From the NCBI GenBank assembly GCA_017458825.1, contig JAFSZX010000023.1, positions 62,001 to 126,000 of the forward strand: 64,000 nucleotides of DNA. The letters are read 5' to 3'. The stretch is from Oscillospiraceae bacterium. GTDB taxonomy: Bacteria; Bacillota; Clostridia; Oscillospirales; Oscillospiraceae. Within the stretch, counting starts at the first letter, position 1; each line of letters begins with the position of its first letter. Below the pieces are notes generated by a model. That model was not told the origin of the DNA, searched no databases, and was given only the letters and a program-made list of their open reading frames with translations. Of this stretch, positions 27,361-35,469 are shown in pieces. The position numbers and the translations under genes are program-made.

Positions 27361-27670
27361 TCCCTATCTGTGCTTTGACGGTATATCTATATGCACCGCC
27401 GCCGCCGGATAGAATAGAGGCGGAAAACGTCTTGATTTTGCCGTTCTCCTTTAGGATCCGCGGGAAATTTCTGTTGCAAAATAAACGGGCAATGGGGTAT
27501 AATGGTCCTGTATATAAAACGGTGCGGCTTCCGTGCCGATATATATGAAAGGCAAAGGCTTGGCGCTCCGTGAGCCGCCGCCGGATGAATTGAGTAAAAA
27601 CGCGGGAAAGCGATGGCCGGAGGGCAGTCGCCGATTTCCCGAACGGCAAGAGAAAAAGGAGAGAAGCGTT
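27361..27670 (+). other. Intergenic region with promoter and foldable leader RNA
   Basis: The left third (27361-27470) separates spoIIID from the aminotransferase and shows no clear gene. From the promoter at 27474-27503 a leader of about 160 nt is expected. By hand it folds into an AU-closed hairpin (CGGTGCGG / CCGTGCCG with two wobble pairs, near 27522-27540), a GCTC / GAGC hairpin near 27570, and a CGGGAAAGCGA / TCGC..TTTCCCG hairpin near 27602-27641. It matches no riboswitch class I know, and no T-box sequence is present. Confidence 0.5.
27474..27503 (+). promoter_or_regulatory. Promoter for the aminotransferase operon
   Basis: TTGCAA (27474-27479) and a perfect TATAAT (27498-27503) are 18 bases apart. 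The start codon lies about 160 bases downstream of the expected start of transcription. Confidence 0.75.
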
Positions 27671-28861
27671 ATGAAATTTTCCAGCAAGGTCGAGCGGTGC
27701 CGTCTTTCCCCCATGCGGAAATTCCACCCCTACGCGGTGGCGGCGGAGGCCAAGGGCCGCCGCATCTATCACCTGAATATCGGCCAGCCCGATATTGCCA
27801 CGCCCCAGGCGTGTATGGATGCGGTACATCATTTCAACCAGAAAGTGCTGGCGTACGCGCCGTCGCCGGGGATCCCGGAGCTGATCGAGGCGATCCGCGG
27901 TTATTACGACGCGCTGGATATGCACTTTTCCCCCGATGAGATCCTTGTTACCACCGGCGGCAGTGAGGCGCTGGCGATCGCCCTGCAATGTATTCTGGAC
28001 GAGGGCGACGAGATCTTGATTCCGGAGCCGTTCTATCCCAACTACAATACCATGACCGCCACCTGCGGCGCCTACATCCACCCCATTCCCACTTCGCCGG
28101 AGGACGGCTATCACTATGCCGATCGCGCCAAGATCGAAGCGGAGATCACACCCCGTACCCGCGCCATGCTCATCACCAATCCCGGCAACCCCACCGGCGC
28201 GCTGCTCACGGAAGAGGAGATGCGGATGCTGGTGGACGTGGCGAAGGAACACGACCTGTTCCTGATCGGTGATGAGGCGTACCGCGAATTTTTCTACGGC
28301 GGCGAGGGGCTCCGCTCTTTCGGCAAGTACGAAGACGCCGCGGAAAACGTGATCCTGGCGGATACGGTCTCCAAGCGGTTCTCCGCCTGCGGCGCCCGAA
28401 TCGGCTGTTTGATCTCCCGCAACCACACGCTGTTGGGGCACGCCATGAAATACTGCCAGAGCCGTCTTTCCGTGGCGACGCTGGATCAGGTGGCCGCCGC
28501 CGCGCTGTACACGGTGGGACCGGAATACTTCACCGCCGTACGGGAGGAGTATAAGCGCCGCCGCGACACGGTGATGGAGGCGCTGAAAAAGATCCCCGGC
28601 GTGGTGTGCCGGACGCCGCGCGGTGCGTTCTATCTGATGGCGGCTCTGCCGGTGGACGACGCCGACGCGTTCCAAAAATGGCTCCTGGAGGAGTTTGAGG
28701 ACAACGGCGATACCGTCATGTTCGCGCCGGGCGAGCCGTTCTATGCCACACCCGGCAAGGGTAAAAACGAGATCCGCATCGCCTACGTGCTGTGCCAGAA
28801 AGATCTGGAGCGCGCCATGGAGCTGCTCGCAAAGGGCATCGAGGCGTACCATGCGCGATAA
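27671..28861 (+). CDS. Pyridoxal-phosphate aminotransferase, class I/II
   Basis: This 396-residue enzyme belongs to the aspartate-aminotransferase fold. It shows LNIGQPDIATP near the N-terminus, the GGSEA cofactor loop (97-101), NPGNPTGA (about 170-177), GDEAYREF (200-207) and the Schiff-base Lys235 in DTVSKRFSACGARIG. The start is the ATG at 27671 with AAAAAGGAGAG before it. Amino donor and acceptor are not certain; an aspartate or aromatic aminotransferase is most likely. Its long leader RNA hints at regulation after transcription start. Confidence 0.88.
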   Translation: MKFSSKVERCRLSPMRKFHPYAVAAEAKGRRIYHLNIGQPDIATPQACMDAVHHFNQKVLAYAPSPGIPELIEAIRGYYDALDMHFSPDEILVTTGGSEALAIALQCILDEGDEILIPEPFYPNYNTMTATCGAYIHPIPTSPEDGYHYADRAKIEAEITPRTRAMLITNPGNPTGALLTEEEMRMLVDVAKEHDLFLIGDEAYREFFYGGEGLRSFGKYEDAAENVILADTVSKRFSACGARIGCLISRNHTLLGHAMKYCQSRLSVATLDQVAAAALYTVGPEYFTAVREEYKRRRDTVMEALKKIPGVVCRTPRGAFYLMAALPVDDADAFQKWLLEEFEDNGDTVMFAPGEPFYATPGKGKNEIRIAYVLCQKDLERAMELLAKGIEAYHAR

Positions 28862-29552
28862 GGAGAGGACCGGCGCGTTTGCCGGCTATACCCAGGAAAC
28901 GGTGGATTTTCTCTGGGGGATCCGCTTCAACAACGATCGGGAGTGGTTTACGCCCCGCAAGGAGATCTATCAGCGCGAGCTTTTACAGCCCACCCGCGCC
29001 CTGGGAGAACAGGTCTACGAGGCGCTGTGCGAAAAGATGCCCCGTGAGCCGCTTTTATTGAAAGTTTCTCGCATTTATCGGGACGCCAGACGGCTCCACG
29101 GCAGAGGCCCGTATAAAGACCATCTGTGGTTTTCCATCTCCGCGCCGCTGGAGGACTGGACGGGGCATCCCACCTTCTACTTTGAGATCGCGCCGGAGTA
29201 TTACAGCTACGGCATGGGGTTCTGGGCGCCGCCGCCGGAGCTGATGGCGGCGTATCGCCGGAACATAGAGGACCGGCCGGAGGTATTGAGCAAGCTGGTG
29301 CGCCGCTTCAACCGGCAGACCACGTTCACCCTGTCGGGTCCCGACTATGCCAGAGCGAAAGGACAGGTGGGCGCGCTGCTCCAGCCGTGGTACGATAAAC
29401 GATCGGTCAATCTGGAGCATACCGCGGCGCTGGACGAGACCATCTTTTCTCCCGCCCTGGCGCAGGAGATCATTGCCGGACTGGACGAGTTGGTGCCGTT
29501 TTACCGCTATTTTTCCGCCCTGTGCGCCGCCGTGTATCACACCGAGGCATAA
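28851..29552 (+). CDS. DUF2461 / TIGR02453 family protein
   Basis: This is a 233-residue protein with the family features FLWGIRFNNDREWFTPRKE near the N-terminus, SRIYRDARRLHGRGPYKDH (about 69-87) and YSYGMGFWAPPPELMAAYR. The function of the family is not established. Its start overlaps the end of the aminotransferase gene by 11 bases, so the two are cotranscribed, and a terminator follows. Confidence 0.85.
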   Translation: MRDKERTGAFAGYTQETVDFLWGIRFNNDREWFTPRKEIYQRELLQPTRALGEQVYEALCEKMPREPLLLKVSRIYRDARRLHGRGPYKDHLWFSISAPLEDWTGHPTFYFEIAPEYYSYGMGFWAPPPELMAAYRRNIEDRPEVLSKLVRRFNRQTTFTLSGPDYARAKGQVGALLQPWYDKRSVNLEHTAALDETIFSPALAQEIIAGLDELVPFYRYFSALCAAVYHTEA

Positions 29553-29565
29553 ATACGCAAAACAG

Positions 29566-29602
29566 GAACCTGACGCAAACTGTTGCGGCAGGTTCTTTTT
29601 TT
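29566..29602 (+). terminator. Terminator of the aminotransferase operon
   Basis: GAACCTG..CGCAA pairs with TTGCG..CAGGTTC and is followed by seven T. Confidence 0.85.
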
Positions 29603-30494
29603 ATCCGACCCAGTGCCACGCGAGCGCCGCCAGCGCCGATGAAAGGAGGCACTGCGCCGCTTTGCCCAGCAAATAGCGCCGCATGGACAGGCGGGAATCT
29701 TCCAGCACGGCGGCGGTTTGGCAGTGGACACTGACGCCGCCCCACCCCAGCAGTCCCGCCGCGCAGATGAAACCGGCGCGGGTGTCGGCCACGCGGGAGA
29801 CGCCGGCGGTCAGCTCAAAAAAGCCGCACAGCCACGGGGGGAGTATCCCCAGCCGGGATTCCGCCAGCGATAGGAGCACCTGAAAAAACACCACGAAAGC
29901 GCAGACCGACACCATGCCGTATGCGCCGCCGGACACGGCGCGGACCAGCGCGCCGGTCGCAGACGGGTTTGCGACCTGCCTGATCGGCGGCGACACCGTC
30001 TTTCCGGCGGAGCGAAAAAACTGTGCCGTGATGATCGACGAAACGATATGGATAAGATAAAGACTCACGGGCGCCGCCGGAGAGGCGAACCGTCCGCCGG
30101 CGATGCCAAGGATAAACGCCGGACCGCAGTTGTTGCAAAACGCCAACAGCCGTTCCGCCTCGCCGGAGGAGATCTGCCGCCCCCGTAAAAGCTCGCCCAC
30201 CGTCCGCCCGCCGGTGGGGTAGCCGCCCACGGCGCCCAGCAAAAACGCGGACACGCCCGATCCGGTACAGCCCAGGATCCTGCCCAAAACCGGCGCGAAA
30301 AGTCTTTGACAGCTTGCCGCCGCGCCCAGCGATACGAAGAGGGACGAGGCGACAAAAAACGGGAACAGGGACGGGATCACCGTTTGCGCGCACAGGGAAA
30401 GACCGCGCCGCACCGCGGCGGCGGCTTCACTGCCGTATAGGAGCAATGCCGCCATCAGCGCCACCACACCGGCGAGTGTGACCCAACGCTTCAA
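29601..30494 (-). CDS. ylbJ: Sporulation integral membrane protein, YlbJ/SpoVV-like
   Basis: This 297-residue protein has about eight hydrophobic segments and the block FLLGAVGGYPTGGRTVGELL followed by AFCNNCGPAFILGI, which I recognise from YlbJ (SpoVV in B. subtilis, reported to move dipicolinic acid across the outer forespore membrane). It is shorter than the roughly 400-residue Bacillus protein. The start is a TTG at 30494, seven bases behind a perfect GGAGG; the long frame upstream is antisense to yqfC. It is divergent from yqfC-yqfD. Confidence 0.75.
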   Translation of the reverse strand: MKRWVTLAGVVALMAALLLYGSEAAAAVRRGLSLCAQTVIPSLFPFFVASSLFVSLGAAASCQRLFAPVLGRILGCTGSGVSAFLLGAVGGYPTGGRTVGELLRGRQISSGEAERLLAFCNNCGPAFILGIAGGRFASPAAPVSLYLIHIVSSIITAQFFRSAGKTVSPPIRQVANPSATGALVRAVSGGAYGMVSVCAFVVFFQVLLSLAESRLGILPPWLCGFFELTAGVSRVADTRAGFICAAGLLGWGGVSVHCQTAAVLEDSRLSMRRYLLGKAAQCLLSSALAALAWHWVG

Positions 30495-30593
30495 TGTATC
30501 ACCTCCTCTGTCTACTGTATGCGCCCTGCGCCCTGTCCATGTCGGACAGGCAAGATTTCCCCGCCGGCGGCATAGGGTTAGGGAAGAAAGGGC

Positions 30594-30887
30594 GTGATAC
30601 ATTTGGAACGGCGGCGCAGATGGGTCAAGGCGGAATGGGACGTTATGGAAAAACTGGACCTGCCGGCGGGGATCGCGCCGGATCTCCCCACGGTGGAGCT
30701 GTCGGGCAATCGGGAGGTCTATGTAGCGGGGCACCGCGGCGTACTCTCTTACAGCACGGAGCTGGTGGAGATCAACGGCGGCGCGCTGGTGATCCGCGTG
30801 GGCGGCAGGGACTTGCAGCTTTTGGCCATGACGGACACGGAACTGCGCTTGAACGGCGTGATCACGCGCTTGGAACTGATCGGATAA
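30594..30887 (+). CDS. yqfC: Sporulation protein YqfC
   Basis: This 97-residue protein fits the YabP/YqfC family: a small beta-rich domain with VELSGNREVYVAGHRGVLSY and a C-terminal RLELIG. YqfC is made under sigma-E during sporulation. Its start is uncertain: the GTG at 30594 lies close behind AAAGGG, and a TTG at 30603 is possible. It is followed 12 bases later by yqfD, its usual partner. Confidence 0.85.
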   Translation: MIHLERRRRWVKAEWDVMEKLDLPAGIAPDLPTVELSGNREVYVAGHRGVLSYSTELVEINGGALVIRVGGRDLQLLAMTDTELRLNGVITRLELIG

Positions 30888-30899
30888 CGGAGGCGGAGC

Positions 30900-32084
30900 A
30901 TGTATAAAAAAGCGGCGAACTATCTGCTGGGCGACGTTCTTTTGACGGTGGAAAGCGCCTATCCCGAGCGCATCGTCAACCTCTGCTCCGTCCACGGCAT
31001 TCCGTTTTGGAACGTGGAGTGGCGCTCCGGCATCTGTTTTACGGTACATACCACCCGTCAGGGTGAGCGGGATTTACGCCGCGCCGCCGGACAGACGGAC
31101 GCGACGATCCGGCGGGTGCGCCAGCGCGGCGCGCCGCTTCTGGCGGGGCTGTTGCGCCGCCGGTACGCGCTGTTGGCGGCAGGAGCGGTCTTTTTGCTGT
31201 TGCTGATGGGCAGTAATCTGTTCATCTGGGATTTTGAGGTGGAGGGCAACGCCACCGTTCCGGCGGAGGAGATCTTGCGCGCACTGGAGCGCCACGGCGT
31301 CACCGTGGGCACGGTGGGCATGAAGCTGGATCAGGAACAGCTTCGCAACCGCGTACTGCTGGAACTGCCGGATCTTTCATGGCTGGCGGTGAACGTCAAA
31401 GGCTGTGTGGCACATGTGCAGGTGGTGGAGCGCCAGCGTCCGCCGGAGATCGTTTCCACCACGGAGCGTACCAACGTGGTGTCACGCTGTGACGGTCTGG
31501 TGGTAACAGTAGAGGCGCTGGAGGGCAAGGCGGAGGTGGCCTCAGGCGCCACGGTCACAAAGGGACAGCTCCTCATCTCCGGCGTTCGGGAAGGCGGCGG
31601 CGGTCGCGTGCGGCTGATCCACGGAATGGGCAGTGTGTGGGCACGCACGTGGTATGAGCTGTCTGTTCTGGTGCCGCTTTCCGTGGCGGAAAAAGGCGAT
31701 ACCGTTAAGACACGCACGGAATTTTCCCTCCTGCTGGGAAAACACCGCATAAAAATCTTCGGAAAGGGTAGCGTAACACCGGCGGATTGTGATAAAATAA
31801 CACAATACGAGGACTGCACACTGCCGGGCGGCTTCCGCCTGCCGGTCACGCTGGTACAGGAGCGGTGGACACAGCGCCGGCTTGCTCAAACGGAGCGTCA
31901 GCCGGAGCTGGCGCGGCAGGAAGGCGAAGCGGCGTTGCGCGCGGCGCTGGAAGATCTCTTGGGGGAGGACGCCTCGGTGGAGTCCACCCGGTTTGCCTCC
32001 GCCCAACAGGGGGCGTGGCTGTTGGTCACGCTGAAGGCGGAGTGTCTGGAGCAGATCGGCATCAGCGTGCCGCTGGAGCCGTAA
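30900..32084 (+). CDS. yqfD: Sporulation protein YqfD
   Basis: This is a 394-residue protein with an N-terminal cytoplasmic domain, one membrane helix (about 88-108) and a large outside domain with POTRA/FtsQ-like beginning (FEVEGNATVPAEEILRAL). The conserved CDGLVVTVEALEGKAEVASG region is typical of YqfD. It is made in sporulating cells; its exact job is not settled. It opens the yqfD-phoH-ybeY-era order conserved in clostridia. Confidence 0.9.
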   Translation: MYKKAANYLLGDVLLTVESAYPERIVNLCSVHGIPFWNVEWRSGICFTVHTTRQGERDLRRAAGQTDATIRRVRQRGAPLLAGLLRRRYALLAAGAVFLLLLMGSNLFIWDFEVEGNATVPAEEILRALERHGVTVGTVGMKLDQEQLRNRVLLELPDLSWLAVNVKGCVAHVQVVERQRPPEIVSTTERTNVVSRCDGLVVTVEALEGKAEVASGATVTKGQLLISGVREGGGGRVRLIHGMGSVWARTWYELSVLVPLSVAEKGDTVKTRTEFSLLLGKHRIKIFGKGSVTPADCDKITQYEDCTLPGGFRLPVTLVQERWTQRRLAQTERQPELARQEGEAALRAALEDLLGEDASVESTRFASAQQGAWLLVTLKAECLEQIGISVPLEP

Positions 32085-32112
32085 CGACAAAGGAAAGCAG
32101 GAGGTGCGCGGA

Positions 32113-33132
32113 TTGGAACAGCGCATAGGCATTGAACGCATGGAGGAGGCCATTGATCTGTTTGGCTCCTTCGATGAGAACATCCGCCTTTTGGAGACGG
32201 AGCTGGGCGTATCCATCGTCAATCGCGGCGGCGAGATCATTCTTACCGGCGAGCCGGAGAACACCGTGCTGGCGCAAAAGGCGGTGCAGGCGCTCCTGAC
32301 GCTGACCGGTAAGGGCGAAACCATTACGGAACAGCACGTGCGCTACGTGATCGGGCTGGTTCGTTCCGGACAGGCGGAGCGGATCGGCGAGCTGACCCAG
32401 GACGTGATCTGCATCACCTCCAAAGGCCGTCCGGTGAAGCCCAAGACCATCGGGCAGAAGCAGTACGTGGACGCCATTTTGAAACAAAACGTCACCATCG
32501 GCGTCGGTCCGGCGGGTACGGGAAAAACGTATCTGGCGGTGGCGGCGGCGGTGGCGGCGTTTCGGGACAAGCAGGTCAACCGCATTATCCTGACCCGTCC
32601 GGCGGTAGAGGCGGGGGAGCGGCTGGGCTTTTTGCCCGGTGATCTCCAGAGCAAGGTAGACCCGTATCTGCGGCCGCTGTATGACGCGCTGTTTGATATG
32701 CTGGGCGCGGAGACGTACCAGAAATATCTGGAGCGGGGCAATATCGAGGTGGCGCCGCTTGCCTATATGCGCGGCCGTACGCTGGACGACAGCTTCATCA
32801 TTCTCGACGAGGCGCAGAATACCAGTCGGGAACAGATGAAAATGTTTCTTACCCGTATGGGTTTCGGCTCCAAGGCGGTCATCACCGGCGACGTGACGCA
32901 GATCGACCTGCCGGGGGACAAGCCCAGCGGACTGAAAGAGGCGATGAAGGTCCTCAAGGACGTGGAGGGCGTTGCCATCTGCGAGCTGACGGGACAGGAC
33001 GTGGTGCGTCATGTGATGGTACAGCGCATCATCGAGGCGTACGCAAAATACGAAGAGGGAAAGGGGAGTGGACACGGTGGCGATAAGGCATCGAATCCCG
33101 CTGACCGCCGCAGCGGCGGACGCCGCCGGTAA
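32113..33132 (+). CDS. phoH: PhoH-family ATPase
   Basis: This 339-residue protein has an N-terminal KH-like region and a PhoH ATPase domain with Walker A GPAGTGKT (132-139), ILTRPAVEAGERLGFLPGD and Walker B FIILDEAQNT. PhoH proteins are nucleic-acid-linked ATPases often paired with YbeY in rRNA maturation. I chose the TTG at 32113, eight bases behind AGGAGG, since the GTG at 32104 overlaps that site. A basic, Gly-rich tail overlaps the ybeY start. Confidence 0.92.
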   Translation: MEQRIGIERMEEAIDLFGSFDENIRLLETELGVSIVNRGGEIILTGEPENTVLAQKAVQALLTLTGKGETITEQHVRYVIGLVRSGQAERIGELTQDVICITSKGRPVKPKTIGQKQYVDAILKQNVTIGVGPAGTGKTYLAVAAAVAAFRDKQVNRIILTRPAVEAGERLGFLPGDLQSKVDPYLRPLYDALFDMLGAETYQKYLERGNIEVAPLAYMRGRTLDDSFIILDEAQNTSREQMKMFLTRMGFGSKAVITGDVTQIDLPGDKPSGLKEAMKVLKDVEGVAICELTGQDVVRHVMVQRIIEAYAKYEEGKGSGHGGDKASNPADRRSGGRRR

Positions 33133-33574
33133 GGACACCGCGGCGCTGATCCGGCGGGCGATCCGTACGGCGCTCTCCTGCGAGGGCGTTACGGTCCCCT
33201 GCGAGATAGACGTTTTGCTGACCGACGACGCCGGTATCCGGGAGATCAACCGCCAGATGCGCGGCGTGGACGCGGCGACGGACGTGTTGAGCTTCCCCGC
33301 CTTTTCCTACACGCCCGGCCAGCCACCATCGGATGAAGCGGACGCCGATCCCATGACGGGTCTGACGCCGCTGGGCGATATGGCGATCTCATGGGAGCGG
33401 GTGCAGGCACAGGCAAAAGAATACGGCCATTCGCCCGAAAGAGAGCTTTGCTATCTGGCGGTACACTCCGTACTGCACCTGCTGGGCTATGACCATGTGG
33501 ACGAGGGAGCGGAAAAACGCAGGATGCGGGAACGGGAAGAAGCCGTGATGACGGCGCTCCGTTTGCCGCGGTGA
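33077..33574 (+). CDS. ybeY: Endoribonuclease YbeY
   Basis: This is a 165-residue zinc-dependent RNase for rRNA 3' processing and quality control. The zinc motif HSVLHLLGYDH is intact near residues 130-140, and the DVLSFPAF segment is typical. The GTG at 33077 sits nine bases behind AGGGGA; the GTG at 33068 is too close to it. The gene overlaps the phoH end by 56 bp, so translation is coupled. An insert with many acidic residues precedes LTPLGDMAIS. Confidence 0.93.
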   Translation: MAIRHRIPLTAAAADAAGKDTAALIRRAIRTALSCEGVTVPCEIDVLLTDDAGIREINRQMRGVDAATDVLSFPAFSYTPGQPPSDEADADPMTGLTPLGDMAISWERVQAQAKEYGHSPERELCYLAVHSVLHLLGYDHVDEGAEKRRMREREEAVMTALRLPR

Positions 33575-33597
33575 GGAAACCGGAGAGGAAAAGAACG

Positions 33598-34500
33598 ATG
33601 TCAAACATTACGAGAACCGCCATGATCACCGTCTGCGGACGGCCCAACGTGGGAAAATCCAGCCTGACCAACGCGCTGGTAGGCGAGAAGATCGCCATTG
33701 TCTCCGCCAAACCCCAGACCACCCGCAACCGCATTTGCGGCGTGGTGAATCGGGGCGAAACCCAGTTCGTGCTGCTGGATACGCCGGGACTTCACAAACC
33801 CCGTTCCCGTCTGGGGGATTATATGGTAAAGGTGGTCAGCGACAGTTTGCGTTCGGTGGAATGCGCGCTGCTGTTGGTGGAGCCTGTGGCGAACGTGGGC
33901 GCGCCGGAGCAGGAGCTTCTTAAAAGGATCGGGGAGGAAAACCTGCCGGTGATCCTTTGTATCAACAAGATCGACACGGTGGAGAAGAAAGACGATCTGC
34001 TGGCGGTCATTGCCGCGTACAGCGCGGCGTATCCGGCGTTTGAGGCGATCCTGCCCGTTTCCGCAAAAACGGGAGAGGGGCTTGCCGAACTCCTTTCGGA
34101 GCTGGACAAATACGCCGCAAACGGACCGCGGCTGTTTCCCGAGGGCATGACCACCGATCAGGCGGATTCGCAGGTCTGCGCCGAAATGGTGCGGGAGAAA
34201 CTGCTGCGCTGTCTTGACAAGGAGATCCCCCACGGCACGGCGGTAGAGGTGACGCGTTTTTCCGAGCGGGACAGCGGTATCATTGATCTGGACGTGACCA
34301 TTTACTGCGAAAAAGCCAGCCATAAGGGCATTATCATCGGCAAGGGCGGCGCGCGGCTCAAGGAGATCAGCACGCTGGCACGTCAGGATATTGAACGCTT
34401 TATGGGCACGAAGGTATTTTTGCAAACGTGGGTCAAGGTGAAGGAAAACTGGCGGGATAACCCGAATTTTATCCGCCGGCAGGGTTTTACCGAGGAATAA
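33598..34500 (+). CDS. era: GTPase Era
   Basis: This 300-residue protein has the G1 motif GRPNVGKS (14-21), the Era-type KPQTTRNRI switch, DTPGLH, NKID and a C-terminal KH domain (KGIIIGKGGARLKEIST). Era binds 16S rRNA and is needed for 30S assembly. The ATG at 33598 follows GAGAGG. Genes for diacylglycerol kinase and cytidine deaminase, common between ybeY and era in Bacillus, are absent here. Confidence 0.96.
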   Translation: MSNITRTAMITVCGRPNVGKSSLTNALVGEKIAIVSAKPQTTRNRICGVVNRGETQFVLLDTPGLHKPRSRLGDYMVKVVSDSLRSVECALLLVEPVANVGAPEQELLKRIGEENLPVILCINKIDTVEKKDDLLAVIAAYSAAYPAFEAILPVSAKTGEGLAELLSELDKYAANGPRLFPEGMTTDQADSQVCAEMVREKLLRCLDKEIPHGTAVEVTRFSERDSGIIDLDVTIYCEKASHKGIIIGKGGARLKEISTLARQDIERFMGTKVFLQTWVKVKENWRDNPNFIRRQGFTEE

Positions 34501-34561
34501 TTTTTTTCCGGCAATAAACGCGGCGTTCCTGCGCAGAATAGACTGTGAGGGGGGACGTTTC

Positions 34562-34723
34562 GTGGCGGATTACTGGGAACTGTTTTATCGAACCGGCGCG
34601 CCGGCGTGGTATTTGCTCCACGCGGCGCAAAACCGCGCGCAATCGGCGCAAAATTGCGCACAATCGGAGCAAAACGCGCAGGAGGAGGACAAGGAGCCGT
34701 GGAGCAAACCGGAAAACAAGTGA
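34562..34723 (+). CDS. yqzL: YqzL-like small protein
   Basis: This 53-residue protein starts with a GTG seven bases behind GAGGGGGG. Its first 20 residues, MADYWELFYRTGAPAWYLLH, match the YqzL pattern (aromatic start, Phe/Tyr-x-x-TG, then Tyr-Leu-Leu), and its place between era and recO is the place of yqzL in Firmicutes. The middle is a repeat of Ala/Glu-Gln-Asn/Ser units (AAQNRAQSAQNCAQSEQNAQ), unlike the usual acidic tail. Function is unknown. It overlaps recO by 25 bp. Confidence 0.75.
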   Translation: MADYWELFYRTGAPAWYLLHAAQNRAQSAQNCAQSEQNAQEEDKEPWSKPENK

Positions 34724-35457
34724 CGACCGGCGTTGTGCTTCGAGCCACCGATACGAAAGAGGCGGACCGCATATTGACGGTGCTGACGCCGGATCTGGGC
34801 AAGCTGACGCTGATCGCCCGGGGCGCCCGACGGCGGAACAGTCCTTTGGCGGCGTCCAGTCAGGTGCTGGCGTATTCAGAGTGGGTCATCTATCAGCGCG
34901 CCGGCTGGTACTACGCCTCCCAGGGGAGCACCGTGGAACTGTTTGACGTGTTGCGGCAGGATATAGAGCGCCTGGCGCTGGCGTCTTATTTCGCAGAGCT
35001 GACGGAATCCGTCACGGCGGAACATGAGAGCGCGCCGGAGATACTGTCACTGCTGCTGAACGGTCTGTATGCCCTGGGCACCCTGCAAAAAGAGCCGGCG
35101 CTGGTGAAGCCTGTTTTTGAACTTCGGCTGATGGCGCTGTGCGGCTTTGCGCCGCTGGCGGAGGGCTGCGCCGTGTGCGGCGCGCCGGAGCCGGAGCGGC
35201 CGGTGCTGGATACGGAGCAGGGCACGGTCCGCTGTGCCGCCTGCGGCGGCGGGGCAAGCGCCGTGCCGCTGACAAAGGGCGCCCTTGCGGCGCTGCGCCA
35301 CGCCCTCAACGCCGACGCGGCGCGGCTGTACGCATTTACGGCGGATGAGCCGTCCCTGCGCAGTTTATATTACGCCGCGGAAGCGTTTACCGCCGCCCGA
35401 ATGGAGCGCCGGTTTCGCACGCTGGACTACTATCGGGCGCTTCGCGCCGACAGATGA
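34699..35457 (+). CDS. recO: DNA repair protein RecO
   Basis: This is a 252-residue RecFOR-pathway protein that anneals single strands and helps load RecA. It has the N-terminal OB fold (TTGVVLRATDTKEADRILTV) and a zinc site with C157-x2-C160 and C179-x2-C182. The start is a GTG at 34699 inside the end of yqzL, preceded by GGAGGAGGACAAGGAG. mutS2 follows 12 bases later. Confidence 0.93.
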   Translation: MEQTGKQVTTGVVLRATDTKEADRILTVLTPDLGKLTLIARGARRRNSPLAASSQVLAYSEWVIYQRAGWYYASQGSTVELFDVLRQDIERLALASYFAELTESVTAEHESAPEILSLLLNGLYALGTLQKEPALVKPVFELRLMALCGFAPLAEGCAVCGAPEPERPVLDTEQGTVRCAACGGGASAVPLTKGALAALRHALNADAARLYAFTADEPSLRSLYYAAEAFTAARMERRFRTLDYYRALRADR

Positions 35458-35469
35458 GGATTACATACC

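Noticed and set aside
27545..27670. In-frame upstream extension of the aminotransferase, from ATG at 27545
   Set aside because: There is no ribosome site, the translated sequence is Arg/Pro-rich and unlike the family, and the ATG at 27671 has a strong site.
30514..30521. CATACAGT on the minus strand before ylbJ, resembling a sigma-E -10 box
   Set aside because: The transcript would start inside or after the ribosome site of ylbJ, and no good -35 is at the right distance.
34620..34680. Short direct repeats in yqzL considered as a CRISPR or satellite
   Set aside because: They are in-frame codons for the Gln-rich tail, with no spacer pattern.
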